Shown here piece after piece: positions 27,199 to 37,157 of a stretch of DNA of 64,000 nt (positions are counted from its first letter, which is position 1; each line of letters starts with the position of its first letter). The notes under the pieces were generated by a model that saw nothing but the letters and a program-made list of their open reading frames with translations, was not told the DNA's origin and ran no database searches. This stretch comes from Acidobacteriota bacterium (GTDB taxonomy: Bacteria > Acidobacteriota > Blastocatellia > Pyrinomonadales > Pyrinomonadaceae): positions 1,984,001-2,048,000 of the forward strand of contig JADJBB010000021.1 in the NCBI GenBank assembly GCA_016703965.1, read 5' to 3'. The position numbers were made by a program, and so were the translations under genes.

Positions 27199-28914
27199 CT
27201 AATTCACCGTTACCTGATGGATATGTTTGCCATCAGGGTCATATAGATGCACCGCACACGCGAGGCAAGGGTCGAACGAATGGATCGTGCGGATTATCTC
27301 GAGAGGCTCACCCTCTTTTGCGACCGGCGTTCCGATCAGTGCTTCCTCATAGGCCGAGCGCTTGCCGTTCGTGTCACGCGGCGAGGCATTCCAGGTGCTT
27401 GGGACGACGAGCTGATAATTCTCGATCTTCTTGTCCTTGATCTTGATCCAATGAGCCAAAGCGCCGCGTGGAGCTTCCGTCAGGCCGACGCCTTCGCATT
27501 CGGCTTTCCACGACGAGGGATCCCATTTATCGCCGTTATGCGTATTCATCTCGCCCGATTTGAGATTGCCGATCAGTTCGTTGTAGAACTCCTGTATCCA
27601 GCGAGCCACCAGCCGTGTTTCCAATCCCCGAGCCGCAGTTCGGCCGAGGGTCGAGAATAAAGCCGCGACTGGCACTTCCAGCTTCTTGAGAGCTTCGTCA
27701 ACGACCTCTTTGATCTCGGCATTCCCGCGAGCATAGCCAACCAGAAGACGTGCGAGCGGGCCGACTTCCATCGGGTTCTCACGCCATCTCGGTGTCTTAA
27801 GCCACGAGTATTTGCCCTCGACGTTGAGGTTCTCGTATGGCGGCTGCGGGCCGGTGAAATTGAATTCCGTTTCGCCCTTCCAGGGATGCAGGCCAACGCC
27901 GTCGCCGGCTTCGTACTTGTACCACGAATGCGAGATATATTCCTTGATCTCGTTCTCATCTTTTCCGTTGACTTCATAGACCTTTGTCAGGTCCCGGTTA
28001 AGGATGGCGCCACGTTGGAATTTGAACAGATCGGGATAGGCGTAACCTTTCGTCGGCAGGTCGCCGTAAGCCAGATAGTTTGGCAGGCCGCCGCCGACGG
28101 CTCCCCAGTCTTTATAGAAACTCGCGATCGCCATAAGGTCGGGAATGTACACTTTTTCGACAAATTCGACCGCTTCTTTGATGATCCGGGCGACCATGTT
28201 CAGCTTTTCGGTGTTGATCGCGTTAACCTCGTTCAGGTTGAACGAGCAAGGAACGCCGCCGACAAGGTAATTTGGGTGCGGGTTCTTGCCGCCAAAGATC
28301 GCGTGGATCTTGACGATCTCCTTCTGCCATTCAAGAGCTTCGAGGTAATGGGCGACGCCGATAAGGTTCACTTCTTTAGGTAGTTTGTAAGCTGGATGTC
28401 CCCAGTAACCGTTAGCAAATATCCCCAACTGGCCGCTGTCCACAAAGCTCTTGAGCCTCTTTTGCAGGTCTGAAAAATATCCCGGCGAAGTCTTTGGCCA
28501 ATTCGACAGCGAACGAGCGATCTTCGATGTTTCCTCCGGGTCTGCTGACAATGCACTGACCACATCTACCCAATCCAAAGCATGGAGATGGTAGAAATGG
28601 ACAACGTGGTCCTGAATGAACTGCGTGCAGAACATGATGTTTCGCACCAACTCCGCATTTTTGGGAACGCTTATCTCTATCGCGTCCTCGACCGCACGCA
28701 CGCTCGCGAGTGCGTGAACAGTCGTACAAACGCCGCAAACACGCTCGACCATAGCCCATGCATCGCGCGGGTCGCGACCCTTGAGTATTTTTTCAATTCC
28801 ACGGACCATCGTTCCGGCACTCCAGGCGTCGGTAACCTTGCCGCCCTCGACAATGGCCTCGATCCTGAGATGTCCTTCGATTCGCGTGACCGGATCTACA
28901 ACTATTCTCGTCAT
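27199..28914 (-). CDS. hyaB: [NiFe]-hydrogenase large (catalytic) subunit, group 1
   Basis: 571 residues. The four active-site cysteines are present: C60-GV-C63 (RVCGVCTTVHA) and C550-LA-C553 near the end (DPCLACAVH). The protein is made with a short tail after the final His (LYDPDGKHIHQVTVN) that the HyaD-type protease would remove. An EGHLRIEA N-terminus is typical of membrane-bound uptake hydrogenases. It overlaps the small-subunit stop (ATGA). Confidence 0.97.
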   Translation of the reverse strand: MTRIVVDPVTRIEGHLRIEAIVEGGKVTDAWSAGTMVRGIEKILKGRDPRDAWAMVERVCGVCTTVHALASVRAVEDAIEISVPKNAELVRNIMFCTQFIQDHVVHFYHLHALDWVDVVSALSADPEETSKIARSLSNWPKTSPGYFSDLQKRLKSFVDSGQLGIFANGYWGHPAYKLPKEVNLIGVAHYLEALEWQKEIVKIHAIFGGKNPHPNYLVGGVPCSFNLNEVNAINTEKLNMVARIIKEAVEFVEKVYIPDLMAIASFYKDWGAVGGGLPNYLAYGDLPTKGYAYPDLFKFQRGAILNRDLTKVYEVNGKDENEIKEYISHSWYKYEAGDGVGLHPWKGETEFNFTGPQPPYENLNVEGKYSWLKTPRWRENPMEVGPLARLLVGYARGNAEIKEVVDEALKKLEVPVAALFSTLGRTAARGLETRLVARWIQEFYNELIGNLKSGEMNTHNGDKWDPSSWKAECEGVGLTEAPRGALAHWIKIKDKKIENYQLVVPSTWNASPRDTNGKRSAYEEALIGTPVAKEGEPLEIIRTIHSFDPCLACAVHLYDPDGKHIHQVTVN

Positions 28915-30062
28915 GATGCGTCACCTCCATTTTTCGGCTCTTGGGTTGCTGCCGGGGCATCGGGCTTGTTCGGACTAACCGATTCCTCCATGTTCTCCTG
29001 ACGAACCTTTCGTTTTCGGATCGATGATGTGATGCCGTGCAGGGCGACAGCTCCTACAGCAGCAACCGCTGCCGTGGCACCGATCGTGTCGGCCGTAGAT
29101 TCGATCCCAAAGCCGGGGAATTTGCTCAGATGTTGGTAGAATGGTCCGTTATCCCAGAAATCCTTTTCGCTGCATCCGATGCATCCGTGGCCTGACTGTA
29201 TTGGATAGCTGAGATTGCCATTCCATTTGGTTACCGAACATGCGTTGTATGTAACGGGTCCGCGGCAGCCCATTTTGTAAAGGCAATATCCTTTGCGCGC
29301 GGCGTCGTCATCCCATGATTCGACGAATAATCCGGCGTCGTAATGCGGCCGGCGATAACACGTATCGTGAACACGTCGTGAGTAAAACTCCTTCGGTCGG
29401 CCCTGCGAATCTAGCTCCGGAATCTTTCCAAACAGCAGCACATGAGTAACTACACCCGTCATTACTTCGGCGATCGGCGGGCAGCCCGGGACGTTGATGA
29501 CTGGTTTATTGATCAATTTGTGGATCGGTGTAGCAGTGGTCGGGTTGGGTTTCGCCGCCTGAATGCAGCCGTGAGAAGCACAGCTTCCCCATGCTATGAC
29601 GGCTGCGGCCCCTTCCGCTGCTTCTTTAAGAATGTCGAGGGCTGATCGACCGCCGATCGTGCAGTACGCACCATCAGCGCCCATCGGAACCGAACCTTCG
29701 ACGAGCAAAATATATTTGCCTTTATTGTTTTTCATGGTGTCATCGCGGGCCTTTTCAGCCTGAAAGCCGGACGCAGCCATTAGAGTTTCTGTGTAGTCGA
29801 GCGAGAGTGTGTCGAAAATGACATCGGCAACGATCGGGTGAGACGAGCGGATAAATGACTCACTGCAGCAGGTGCACTCCTGAAAGTGCAGCCAGACAAC
29901 CGGCGGACGTGCCTTCTTTTCGAATGCATCAACGACCTGGCCAAAGGCTGAAGCGTTTATTCCTGCACTCGCTACAGCCACCCCGCAGAAATACATGAAT
30001 TCTCGACGGCTGTACCCCTTCGCTTTCATGGCACGCCAGACCGAGGGAACATTTTTGTCCAT
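28911..30062 (-). CDS. hyaA: [NiFe]-hydrogenase small subunit with Tat signal and six-Cys proximal cluster
   Basis: 383 residues. The twin-arginine signal is YSRREFMYFCG (residues 18-26). The proximal-cluster region has C63, C65 and C66 (ECTCCSESF), C161 and C166 (WGSCASHGC) and C194 (VPGCPP). These equal the six ligands of the [4Fe-3S] cluster of O2-tolerant Hyd-1-type (group 1d) enzymes, including the two supernumerary cysteines. A C-terminal helix (about 325-345) anchors it, followed by a basic stretch and a Pro-rich tail. It is the first gene of the hydrogenase-hyp operon. Confidence 0.96.
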   Translation of the reverse strand: MDKNVPSVWRAMKAKGYSRREFMYFCGVAVASAGINASAFGQVVDAFEKKARPPVVWLHFQECTCCSESFIRSSHPIVADVIFDTLSLDYTETLMAASGFQAEKARDDTMKNNKGKYILLVEGSVPMGADGAYCTIGGRSALDILKEAAEGAAAVIAWGSCASHGCIQAAKPNPTTATPIHKLINKPVINVPGCPPIAEVMTGVVTHVLLFGKIPELDSQGRPKEFYSRRVHDTCYRRPHYDAGLFVESWDDDAARKGYCLYKMGCRGPVTYNACSVTKWNGNLSYPIQSGHGCIGCSEKDFWDNGPFYQHLSKFPGFGIESTADTIGATAAVAAVGAVALHGITSSIRKRKVRQENMEESVSPNKPDAPAATQEPKNGGDAS

Positions 30063-30680
30063 AAGACCTCCCTTTGAGGAGAGGCTTCTTGCGGAGATTA
30101 TCCAGATTGCCGAGCTGCTAGTTAATAGATCCTATGTCAATCTTTGGGTACTCTTCGTATATTGCCTCTCTGAAAAGAACAATAAGCGTTCTGCAACGCC
30201 CTGTGATCTGAGTCGATCCCTACTTTTCGTGATTCTGAGAGCAGCCTAAGGTCATATTTGGCAAGTAGCGTTCCAGAACGTTATTTAAGCGATTTGTATA
30301 TGTCTGGAATTTAATAGATGGCTTCAAGCCCTTCGGGTGCGTATAAACTCACGCTTATGCTCGGAGCGCGCGAACAATCTCACGGATGATCGGATCCTTG
30401 GGACATTCATTGGAAGGCAGGATTCAGTTATCAAATGATTGGCGATCAGCCATTTTGAGGTACGGCCAGAGCATATGCGGAGGGCTAGTGGAGAGCTTTT
30501 GCCGCCAATAACCTCTCGGTACAGTTCGTGCGTTGGGGTTCAGTATTGCTTCACAGATCCAATCGTTTTGGAAGGTTTGAAAATGTGCTGAACGCGCCAC
30601 AAAGATGTCTGCCAGAGAGCGGTTAGGGACTTAGAGTTTCATTGCCGTCCTGGCGTTTGCTCTCAGGAGGTGTAAGTACC
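30063..30680. other. Divergent promoter region between the hydrogenase operon and the giant surface-protein gene
   Basis: 618 bp. The hydrogenase side holds two inverted repeats, GCGTT-CTGC-AACGC (30186-30199) and GCGTT-CCAG-AACGT (30268-30281), 82 bp apart. A half-matching CRP site (TGTGA at 30202) is weak. AGGAGG at 30665-30670 is the ribosome site of the giant gene. A 55-codon minus-strand frame at 30433-30600 is not convincing. Confidence 0.55.
30186..30281. promoter_or_regulatory. Pair of GCGTT-N4-AACGY inverted repeats upstream of the hydrogenase operon
   Basis: Two similar 14-bp inverted repeats spaced 82 bp apart (close to eight helical turns), 124 and 206 nt upstream of the hyaA start. 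They could be operators for a dimeric regulator; which one is unknown. Confidence 0.35.
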
Positions 30681-33600
30681 ATGTTAAGGAATAAGTCCGG
30701 GCCAGGACTCAGTAGGGGCCGGCTAGTAATCTATTCGATAATTATCACGACAATTATTTCAATGACCGCCGCGGGCTCAGGCTCCGCGGCTTTTTCTTTT
30801 CTCGGAGATATATATGGATCTCTCGATACTAGTGCCATAACAGGAACTGTTGTGCATGCCCAGCCCGCACCAACGTGCGTGCCGCCGCCGCCGAATATGA
30901 TCAGCTGGTGGCCTGGCGATGGCAATCCCAGCGATATTGTCGGAACGAATGACGGCACTCTGGTAAACGGTGCGGCTTTCGCACCGGGCATGGTCGGGCA
31001 GGCATTCAGCCTTCAGGCTTCCAACGACTATGTCGATCTTGGCGGAGGATTTAACCTAACCAATATGACTTTGGATGCTTGGGTTCTGATAGATCCGGCA
31101 ACCAACACCGGAAATATACGTGTAATAAGCAAAGACAATTATCAACTTCCGGGTGCGAGAAAAACATTTATTCTAAAGTCCAGCGCTCCAGGTAGCGGAG
31201 GAGTGGATGGCGGGGCCCTGTTCCAGGTATTAACCGACGATGAAGGATTCGACGTTGTGGGAGCACCGTCCGCATTGACTGCTGGATGGCATCATCTTGC
31301 CGGAGTAAGGGACGTTTCAGCAAATCGATTTGAACTTTACGTTGATGGAGCAATGGTCGCAAGCAAAACTCCGACCGTACTCGGATCGATCGACTCTGAT
31401 GTTCACACCGTGATAGGTACGATGAATCCAAGTTTGCTTGGCGAGAATTTCCTGGGGCTCATCGACGAAGTCGAGATCTTCAGCCGTGCCCTCACTTCGC
31501 AAGAGTTGGCATCGATCTACAACGCCGGGAGTGCGGGAAAATGCAAGACGGGGGCCTGTACGCCGCCGCCGCCGAATATGGTCGCCTGGTGGCGAGGCGA
31601 GGACAATGCCAATGACGCGATCGGTGCAAATAATGGAGCGTTGCTCAATGGAGCCACCTTTGGCAATGCAGTCGTTCATAAGGGCTTCTTATTAGATGGA
31701 GTAGATGACTATGTTCGATTTCCTGCTTCAACCAGTCTCGACGTCGGTTTAAGTGACGGACTCACGGTCGATGCGTGGATCAAATCGGCGAACTCGGACG
31801 TGGGTGAGCCCTTGAGACCTATACTCGAATGGAGCGGCGAACCAGGCGATCCGAACGGGTTTGGTTCACATTTCTATTTATCCTCGGGACTCGGCGTATT
31901 GTTCGCGAACCTGGTCGACACCAGTGGTTCTTTCCACGTTTTAGAATCTGCCCCGGGTGCGATACCCCCAGGTTCCTTCAGTCACGTTGCTTTGACCTAT
32001 AACAAGACAACGGGAATCGCGAGGATGTATCGGAACGGCGAGATCGTCGCCAGCGAAAATCTCGGTTCTTTCACACCAATGACATCAAAGAATCTATACC
32101 TCGGAGCCAGGGTTACTGACGTATACGGTGATCCCGGATACCGGTTTGCCGGAGAGTTCGATGAAGTAGAGGTATTTGCCCGTGAGCTCGCTCAAAGCGA
32201 GCTGCAAGCTATTTTTAATGCGGGGAGTGCCGGTAAGTGCGTCGCATCCTGCACCCCGCCTCCGCCCGATATGCTCACTTGGTGGCCGGGTGACGGCAAC
32301 GCGAACGATATTCAGGGGCCGACTTTCGAAAACGGGGTGACATTTAACGGAGTAACATATGCTCCGGGAAAGGTTGATCAAGCTTTTAGCTTTAACGGAG
32401 TTGATTCGTACGTCCGAGCGAATAACACGATAAATATCGATGGCGGGACACAGGCGACTTACGATGCCTGGGTATATCCGACGGCGGTCCCGGAAGCCGG
32501 TCTTTATTTTGGGATTTTGGGTGCAGGTGATTCGACCGTGCCCACCTGGACGACGCAACAATGCAGGATTCTCTTCTGGAATCAGGCTGGTCCTCCAACA
32601 GGAACACAGGCTCTGATCGCACAGGCAAGATTTTATGTCGACTGCGGCCTTGATGATAACGAGAACCGAATTGGCCGCCTCAGCTCTCAGAACTACCCTA
32701 TAAACGCCTGGCATTTCGTCGCGGCGACCTTCAACAACGGATCACTCGATCTGTATGTTGATGGTGTGCTGGATAACGGAGATTTGACCGGTACAGGCGG
32801 CAGTTCTATCAACACGAACGCACTCGATTATGTTTGGATCGGAGCTCATGTCAGGAATGACAGCTCACTCGTCACCGTCCCGTTCGCGGGACTGATTGAT
32901 GAGGCGGAGATCTTCAACAGGGCACTTGCCCCAACAGAAATCCAGGCGATATACAACGCGGGCAGTGCCGGTAAGTGTAAGACCCAGAGTTGTACCCCGC
33001 CTCCGCCGAATATGGTGAGTTGGTACCGAGCAGAAGACAACGTTGACGACACCATCTCCGGTTTCAATGGGAACGCGCAGCTCGGAGCAAATTTTGCTGC
33101 CGGAAAAGTGGGACTTGCTTTCAATTTTGATGGGCAGAATGATTATCTGACGATCCCGCATTATGTTGCCCAGAACACCGGTGCTCAGATAACTATCGAT
33201 GCATGGATCAATCGGGAGTCGCCAAGAATTGGTGCTACCATCTTCCAAAAGAGATCGCCTGATAATATTGGCGGATATGTCTTCGAAGTTACCGGTCAAG
33301 ATGAAAATGCACTGCAGTTTGTGCTGATGATCGACGGAGTTTACCACTTCGTAACTAGCCCGCCGATATTGTCGGTCGGGGTTTGGCAGCACGTTGCTGC
33401 AACCTACGACGGGCAAGCAATGAAGATCTATATTGATGGTTTAGAGGTTGCAAATGAACCGCTTCAGGGAGTGATCGATCCGACCGAAGATCCGATAGTT
33501 ATCGGGCGGAATGAGGTAAATAACGGTTTTGCATGGCATGGCCGTATAGACGAGGTCGAACTCTTCAATAGGGCTCTTTCACAAAACGAGATCCGGGCAA

Positions 33601-36600
33601 TATACAATGCCGGCAGTAACGGCAAGTGTCTGCCTTCGGTCACGCCGACGCCGACTCCAACCCCGACGCGAACACCAACTCCATCACCAACACCGACCCC
33701 GGGCGTGTGCATCACGGATCCTGTCGTGGTCAACGCCAATAATAGCGGGCCCGGCAGCTTGAGACAGGCAGTTCTGGATGCGTGTGATAGCAGCTTGATC
33801 ACGTTTGATCCCGCGATCACTTCTATCGACCTCGAAAGCGAGATATTTATCGATAAAAGCCTGACGATCGATGGCGGGAATAATATGGTGAGGATCTCAG
33901 GTCAAGGCATGAACCGGGTGTTCACGATCGGGCCGCTGATCGGCAGGGGTGATTCTCCTGGCGGCGTCGGAATCTACGCGACGCTCAAATCACTTACGAT
34001 AACCGACGGCTTCCGATATAACGGGGGATGTATAGCTAACCTCGATGGCTCGACCCTGAATATCATCAAGTCAGCCGTAACCAACTGTAACGCAGCACCG
34101 TTTCCAGATTCTCCCGTAAATGGTGGCGAGACTAGGCCAGCTGCCGTAACCGTCTCGGCGGGCGGCGGTGCCGTTTTCAACCAGGTCTTTGGAACGGTGA
34201 ACATTACTGATTCGACGATCTCCGGAAACTCATCGAATGGAGCACCCGGCGGCGGAATCTACCACGAAGGTGGCCAGATGACTATAACGAGGTCGACTAT
34301 TTCCGGCAACAGGACGAACGGAGGTGACGGCGGCGGCATTTATGTAATGAGTATTCCGCTTCCACGGCAAAATCCGGGGCTTGCCCTTGAGCCGGTCTTG
34401 AATGTTGCCAATTCAACTATCTCCGGTAACTCCACCGCTATCATGCCGGTCGAGACGGTTCCGAACCCCCTTGAGTCAGGTTCCGGCGGCGGTATCTATG
34501 CTGGTTACGGCTCTATCGTGAATCTCTTGAACGCGACTATAACGAACAACTCTACGCCCGGCAGAACAGGAGCAGGAGTTCGCCTGGATAACCTTTTGAT
34601 GCGACCGCGGGAAGTAATACCTTCTGGGACCAGCCCCGAAAATGGAGTACCTGTCGGTTCGGTTCGAAATACGATAATTGCCGCGAACGGAGAGGCCATA
34701 GACGTTCGGGGTGCCTTCTATTCAACGGGTTACAACCTGATAGGCAACGTAGGCGATGCCACTGGCTTCGGTTCGATCGGGGATCAGATAGGTAATCCCA
34801 ACCTGCCGATCAACCCGCTTCTTGGACCCCTTGGTTCGAACGGTGGTCCGACGCAAACACATGCCTTTCTTGCCGGCAGCCCGGCGATCGATAAGGGCGG
34901 CACTGCTCCCGATCTAAACACCGATCAGCGAGGCGAAGGCTTCCTCCGGGTTGTTAATAACAGCGGAGTGCCCCCTGCCCCGGAAGGCAATGACTCGGAT
35001 ATCGGCGCTTTTGAGGTACAAGCAGTAGCACCGACTCCAACGCCGACGCCAACCCCGACGCCTACGCCTACCCCGACGCCGACACCAACGCCGACACCAA
35101 CGCCGACGCCGACGCCAACGCCGACACCAAGTCCGACACCCAGTCCGACACCAAGTCCGACGCCAAGTCCAACACCGAGTCCAACACCGAGTCCGACGCC
35201 AAGTCCAACGCCGACGCCGATCCCTGTTGGACCTTTGTTCTCAGTGAATTCGGTGACACGCAACGAGACGAATGCGGGTACCACCACGTTCAGCTTTGAG
35301 GTGATCATTACTGAACTGCCGCCACTTGGGGCTCCAGCCAGGACGGTAGATTTCACAACAGTTGACGGAACCGCCACGGTTGGAAATAACGACTATGTGC
35401 CTCGTTCGGGAACCATAACCTTCGCGTCTGATTCACCGACGCTGCAAAGGATCGATGTTCTTGTTAACGGCGACATAACTTTCGAAGCCAACGAGGTCTT
35501 CTATATCCGCCTTTCAAATCCGGTTAATGGCACCGTTTTAGGGAACGACGGGGTGGGAACGATCTTTAACGACGACGTTGAGCCTTCGTTCTCGATCAAT
35601 GATGTTTCAGCTAATGAAGGTAATGCGGGAACGACGGCGTTCACGTTTGCTATCACTCGTTCGGGCAACCCGACGTCGTTCAGTTCGCTGGTGACCTATT
35701 CGACGGCGAACCAGACAGCAGCGGCACCGGGCGATTACACTGCGGTCTCGAACGGCACGGTCACATTCTTACCAACCGATACGTCGAAGACGGTCACGGT
35801 TCTTGTCAACGGCGATACCGTTGTCGAGCCGAATGAGACGTTCCTCGTCGACATGACGACCGTTTCGAACGGCGTCATCGGCAGAGCGACCGGAACCGGA
35901 ACGATCCTTAACGACGACGGCGGAATAACGCCGACGCCGACGCCGACGCCGGCCGGAACCCCGACGCCGACACCGACACCGCTTCCAACGCGGCCGGAAG
36001 GCGACGTGGTCGACGGCAGCGGCGGACCGCTGGGCGATAATCAGGTCCTGTCGAACGACGTTTCGTACATCCGACAGGTCGTTCTCGGCAACCTGCCGGC
36101 GATCCCGGCGGGAGCTCAGTTCCAGGCAGCGGACGTCAATCTAGACGTTCCGGGAGCCTGCGGAAACGCCCAGATCGAGGCCGGCGACGTGACCGTCATC
36201 CGCGGCTACAACCTCGGCGTGCTCAACGGCGTGCCGATCACGACCAAACCAGTCTGCGGCCCGACCGCTCCGGTGACGACCTCGCCCGTAGAGCCGAACG
36301 CTCGAACGGCTTCACCTGAAGTTGGGCGAACTATTCGGGCGGTGAACACTCAATGGAACTTTACGCCGACGGTAACCGTCGATCTCCAACTTGATGCCAT
36401 AGGCGATGAGGCATCGACCAGCTTTTCGTTGAACTGGAATCCTGCGATCTTCACGTACGTGAGTTCTAACATGGGAGGAGGTACACCGGCGGGCACGAAC
36501 CTCGGCCTCAATACAAACCAAACCGGGCAAGGACGTCTCGGTGTGCTGCTGGATGCAACGAATACCTACGGAGCAGGCCCTCGGCAGCTATTGACGATAA

Positions 36601-37001
36601 CGTTCTCAGTTGCTGCTAATGCATCGCCGGGTGTATATCCAATAACGTTCTCTGACACTCCAACCGCTAAAAGCGTTTCGAGTGCTCAAGGAGCATTGCT
36701 TCCTACGACGTTCGAAGCGGGGAATATCGTCGTCCACCCGACAGCGGCTGGCGTCTCAGTCTCAGGCCGCGTCATAAATGCAAACGGCCAAGGCGTGAGA
36801 GGAGCAACGGTCGTTATCACCGATCCGTCGGGCAACCGACGGGCGGTAACGACAGGCTCGTTCGGCTTCTACAGCTTCGATAGTATTGAGGCGGGCCGTG
36901 CCTACATCGTGAGCGTCAGATCAAGCCGTTACCGCTTCTCGGCGAGAACGGTCACGGTACGAGATACGCTGACTGATATTGACTTTGTTGCACAAGAATA
37001 G
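30681..37001 (+). CDS. Giant secreted modular protein: four LamG, beta-helix, two Calx-beta, dockerin-like, cohesin-like and CarboxypepD_reg domains
   Basis: ATG 30681 is chosen because AGGAGGTG lies 9 nt upstream; this gives about 2106 residues. A hydrophobic N-terminus (LVIYSIIITTIISMTAAGSG) exports it. Four LamG-like modules begin with C-x-PPPP-x-M-x-x-W (about residues 64, 291, 523 and 770) and end in YNAGSxGKC. A Pro-Thr linker leads to a right-handed beta-helix of the GSLRQAV type (about 1011-1443), then a long PT/PS linker (1450-1513) and two Calx-beta domains (1517-1630, 1635-1746). Next come a dockerin-like pair (NDVSYIRQVVLG, GDVTVIRGYNLG), a cohesin-like domain (1886-2018) and a C-terminal carboxypeptidase-regulatory-like beta sandwich. 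It probably acts in adhesion or glycan binding; no catalytic site is seen. Confidence 0.88.
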   Translation: MLRNKSGPGLSRGRLVIYSIIITTIISMTAAGSGSAAFSFLGDIYGSLDTSAITGTVVHAQPAPTCVPPPPNMISWWPGDGNPSDIVGTNDGTLVNGAAFAPGMVGQAFSLQASNDYVDLGGGFNLTNMTLDAWVLIDPATNTGNIRVISKDNYQLPGARKTFILKSSAPGSGGVDGGALFQVLTDDEGFDVVGAPSALTAGWHHLAGVRDVSANRFELYVDGAMVASKTPTVLGSIDSDVHTVIGTMNPSLLGENFLGLIDEVEIFSRALTSQELASIYNAGSAGKCKTGACTPPPPNMVAWWRGEDNANDAIGANNGALLNGATFGNAVVHKGFLLDGVDDYVRFPASTSLDVGLSDGLTVDAWIKSANSDVGEPLRPILEWSGEPGDPNGFGSHFYLSSGLGVLFANLVDTSGSFHVLESAPGAIPPGSFSHVALTYNKTTGIARMYRNGEIVASENLGSFTPMTSKNLYLGARVTDVYGDPGYRFAGEFDEVEVFARELAQSELQAIFNAGSAGKCVASCTPPPPDMLTWWPGDGNANDIQGPTFENGVTFNGVTYAPGKVDQAFSFNGVDSYVRANNTINIDGGTQATYDAWVYPTAVPEAGLYFGILGAGDSTVPTWTTQQCRILFWNQAGPPTGTQALIAQARFYVDCGLDDNENRIGRLSSQNYPINAWHFVAATFNNGSLDLYVDGVLDNGDLTGTGGSSINTNALDYVWIGAHVRNDSSLVTVPFAGLIDEAEIFNRALAPTEIQAIYNAGSAGKCKTQSCTPPPPNMVSWYRAEDNVDDTISGFNGNAQLGANFAAGKVGLAFNFDGQNDYLTIPHYVAQNTGAQITIDAWINRESPRIGATIFQKRSPDNIGGYVFEVTGQDENALQFVLMIDGVYHFVTSPPILSVGVWQHVAATYDGQAMKIYIDGLEVANEPLQGVIDPTEDPIVIGRNEVNNGFAWHGRIDEVELFNRALSQNEIRAIYNAGSNGKCLPSVTPTPTPTPTRTPTPSPTPTPGVCITDPVVVNANNSGPGSLRQAVLDACDSSLITFDPAITSIDLESEIFIDKSLTIDGGNNMVRISGQGMNRVFTIGPLIGRGDSPGGVGIYATLKSLTITDGFRYNGGCIANLDGSTLNIIKSAVTNCNAAPFPDSPVNGGETRPAAVTVSAGGGAVFNQVFGTVNITDSTISGNSSNGAPGGGIYHEGGQMTITRSTISGNRTNGGDGGGIYVMSIPLPRQNPGLALEPVLNVANSTISGNSTAIMPVETVPNPLESGSGGGIYAGYGSIVNLLNATITNNSTPGRTGAGVRLDNLLMRPREVIPSGTSPENGVPVGSVRNTIIAANGEAIDVRGAFYSTGYNLIGNVGDATGFGSIGDQIGNPNLPINPLLGPLGSNGGPTQTHAFLAGSPAIDKGGTAPDLNTDQRGEGFLRVVNNSGVPPAPEGNDSDIGAFEVQAVAPTPTPTPTPTPTPTPTPTPTPTPTPTPTPTPTPSPTPSPTPSPTPSPTPSPTPSPTPSPTPTPIPVGPLFSVNSVTRNETNAGTTTFSFEVIITELPPLGAPARTVDFTTVDGTATVGNNDYVPRSGTITFASDSPTLQRIDVLVNGDITFEANEVFYIRLSNPVNGTVLGNDGVGTIFNDDVEPSFSINDVSANEGNAGTTAFTFAITRSGNPTSFSSLVTYSTANQTAAAPGDYTAVSNGTVTFLPTDTSKTVTVLVNGDTVVEPNETFLVDMTTVSNGVIGRATGTGTILNDDGGITPTPTPTPAGTPTPTPTPLPTRPEGDVVDGSGGPLGDNQVLSNDVSYIRQVVLGNLPAIPAGAQFQAADVNLDVPGACGNAQIEAGDVTVIRGYNLGVLNGVPITTKPVCGPTAPVTTSPVEPNARTASPEVGRTIRAVNTQWNFTPTVTVDLQLDAIGDEASTSFSLNWNPAIFTYVSSNMGGGTPAGTNLGLNTNQTGQGRLGVLLDATNTYGAGPRQLLTITFSVAANASPGVYPITFSDTPTAKSVSSAQGALLPTTFEAGNIVVHPTAAGVSVSGRVINANGQGVRGATVVITDPSGNRRAVTTGSFGFYSFDSIEAGRAYIVSVRSSRYRFSARTVTVRDTLTDIDFVAQE
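35032..35222 (+). repeat. Low-complexity coding repeat (CCGACGCCAACA-type) encoding a PT/PS linker
   Basis: About 190 bp of degenerate 6-bp units encode alternating Pro-Thr, shifting to Pro-Ser-Pro-Thr. Shorter copies occur at about 33640-33705 and 35930-35990 in the same gene. Such tracts are prone to slippage and to assembly length error. Confidence 0.9.
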
Positions 37002-37027
37002 GGATCTTGTGCAACTCAATATTCTAC

Positions 37028-37054
37028 GGGCGGCTCACGCGAGCCGCCCTTTTT
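37028..37054 (+). terminator. Intrinsic terminator of the giant surface-protein gene
   Basis: Perfect 9-bp stem GGGCGGCTC-ACGC-GAGCCGCCC followed by TTTTT, 27 nt after the stop. Confidence 0.93.
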
Positions 37055-37157
37055 AGTTGGTTCAATCGCGAACCCATCGATTTGCTTGACATAACCGACC
37101 GAGGTTGTTGTTGCTTTCCCAAATCACTTCTAGAAATGCCCGACAAGAAATCGACTT

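Noticed and set aside
30202..30217. TGTGA-TCTGAG-TCGAT as a CRP site before the hydrogenase operon
   Set aside because: Only one half-site is good; the second matches at three of five bases. Too weak to claim control by the local Crp/Fnr protein.
34925..35377. A long minus-strand frame rich in Gly-Val-Gly-Leu opposite the PT linker
   Set aside because: It is the antisense shadow of the low-complexity CCGACG-type repeat; no start signal or family, and the plus-strand gene is continuous.
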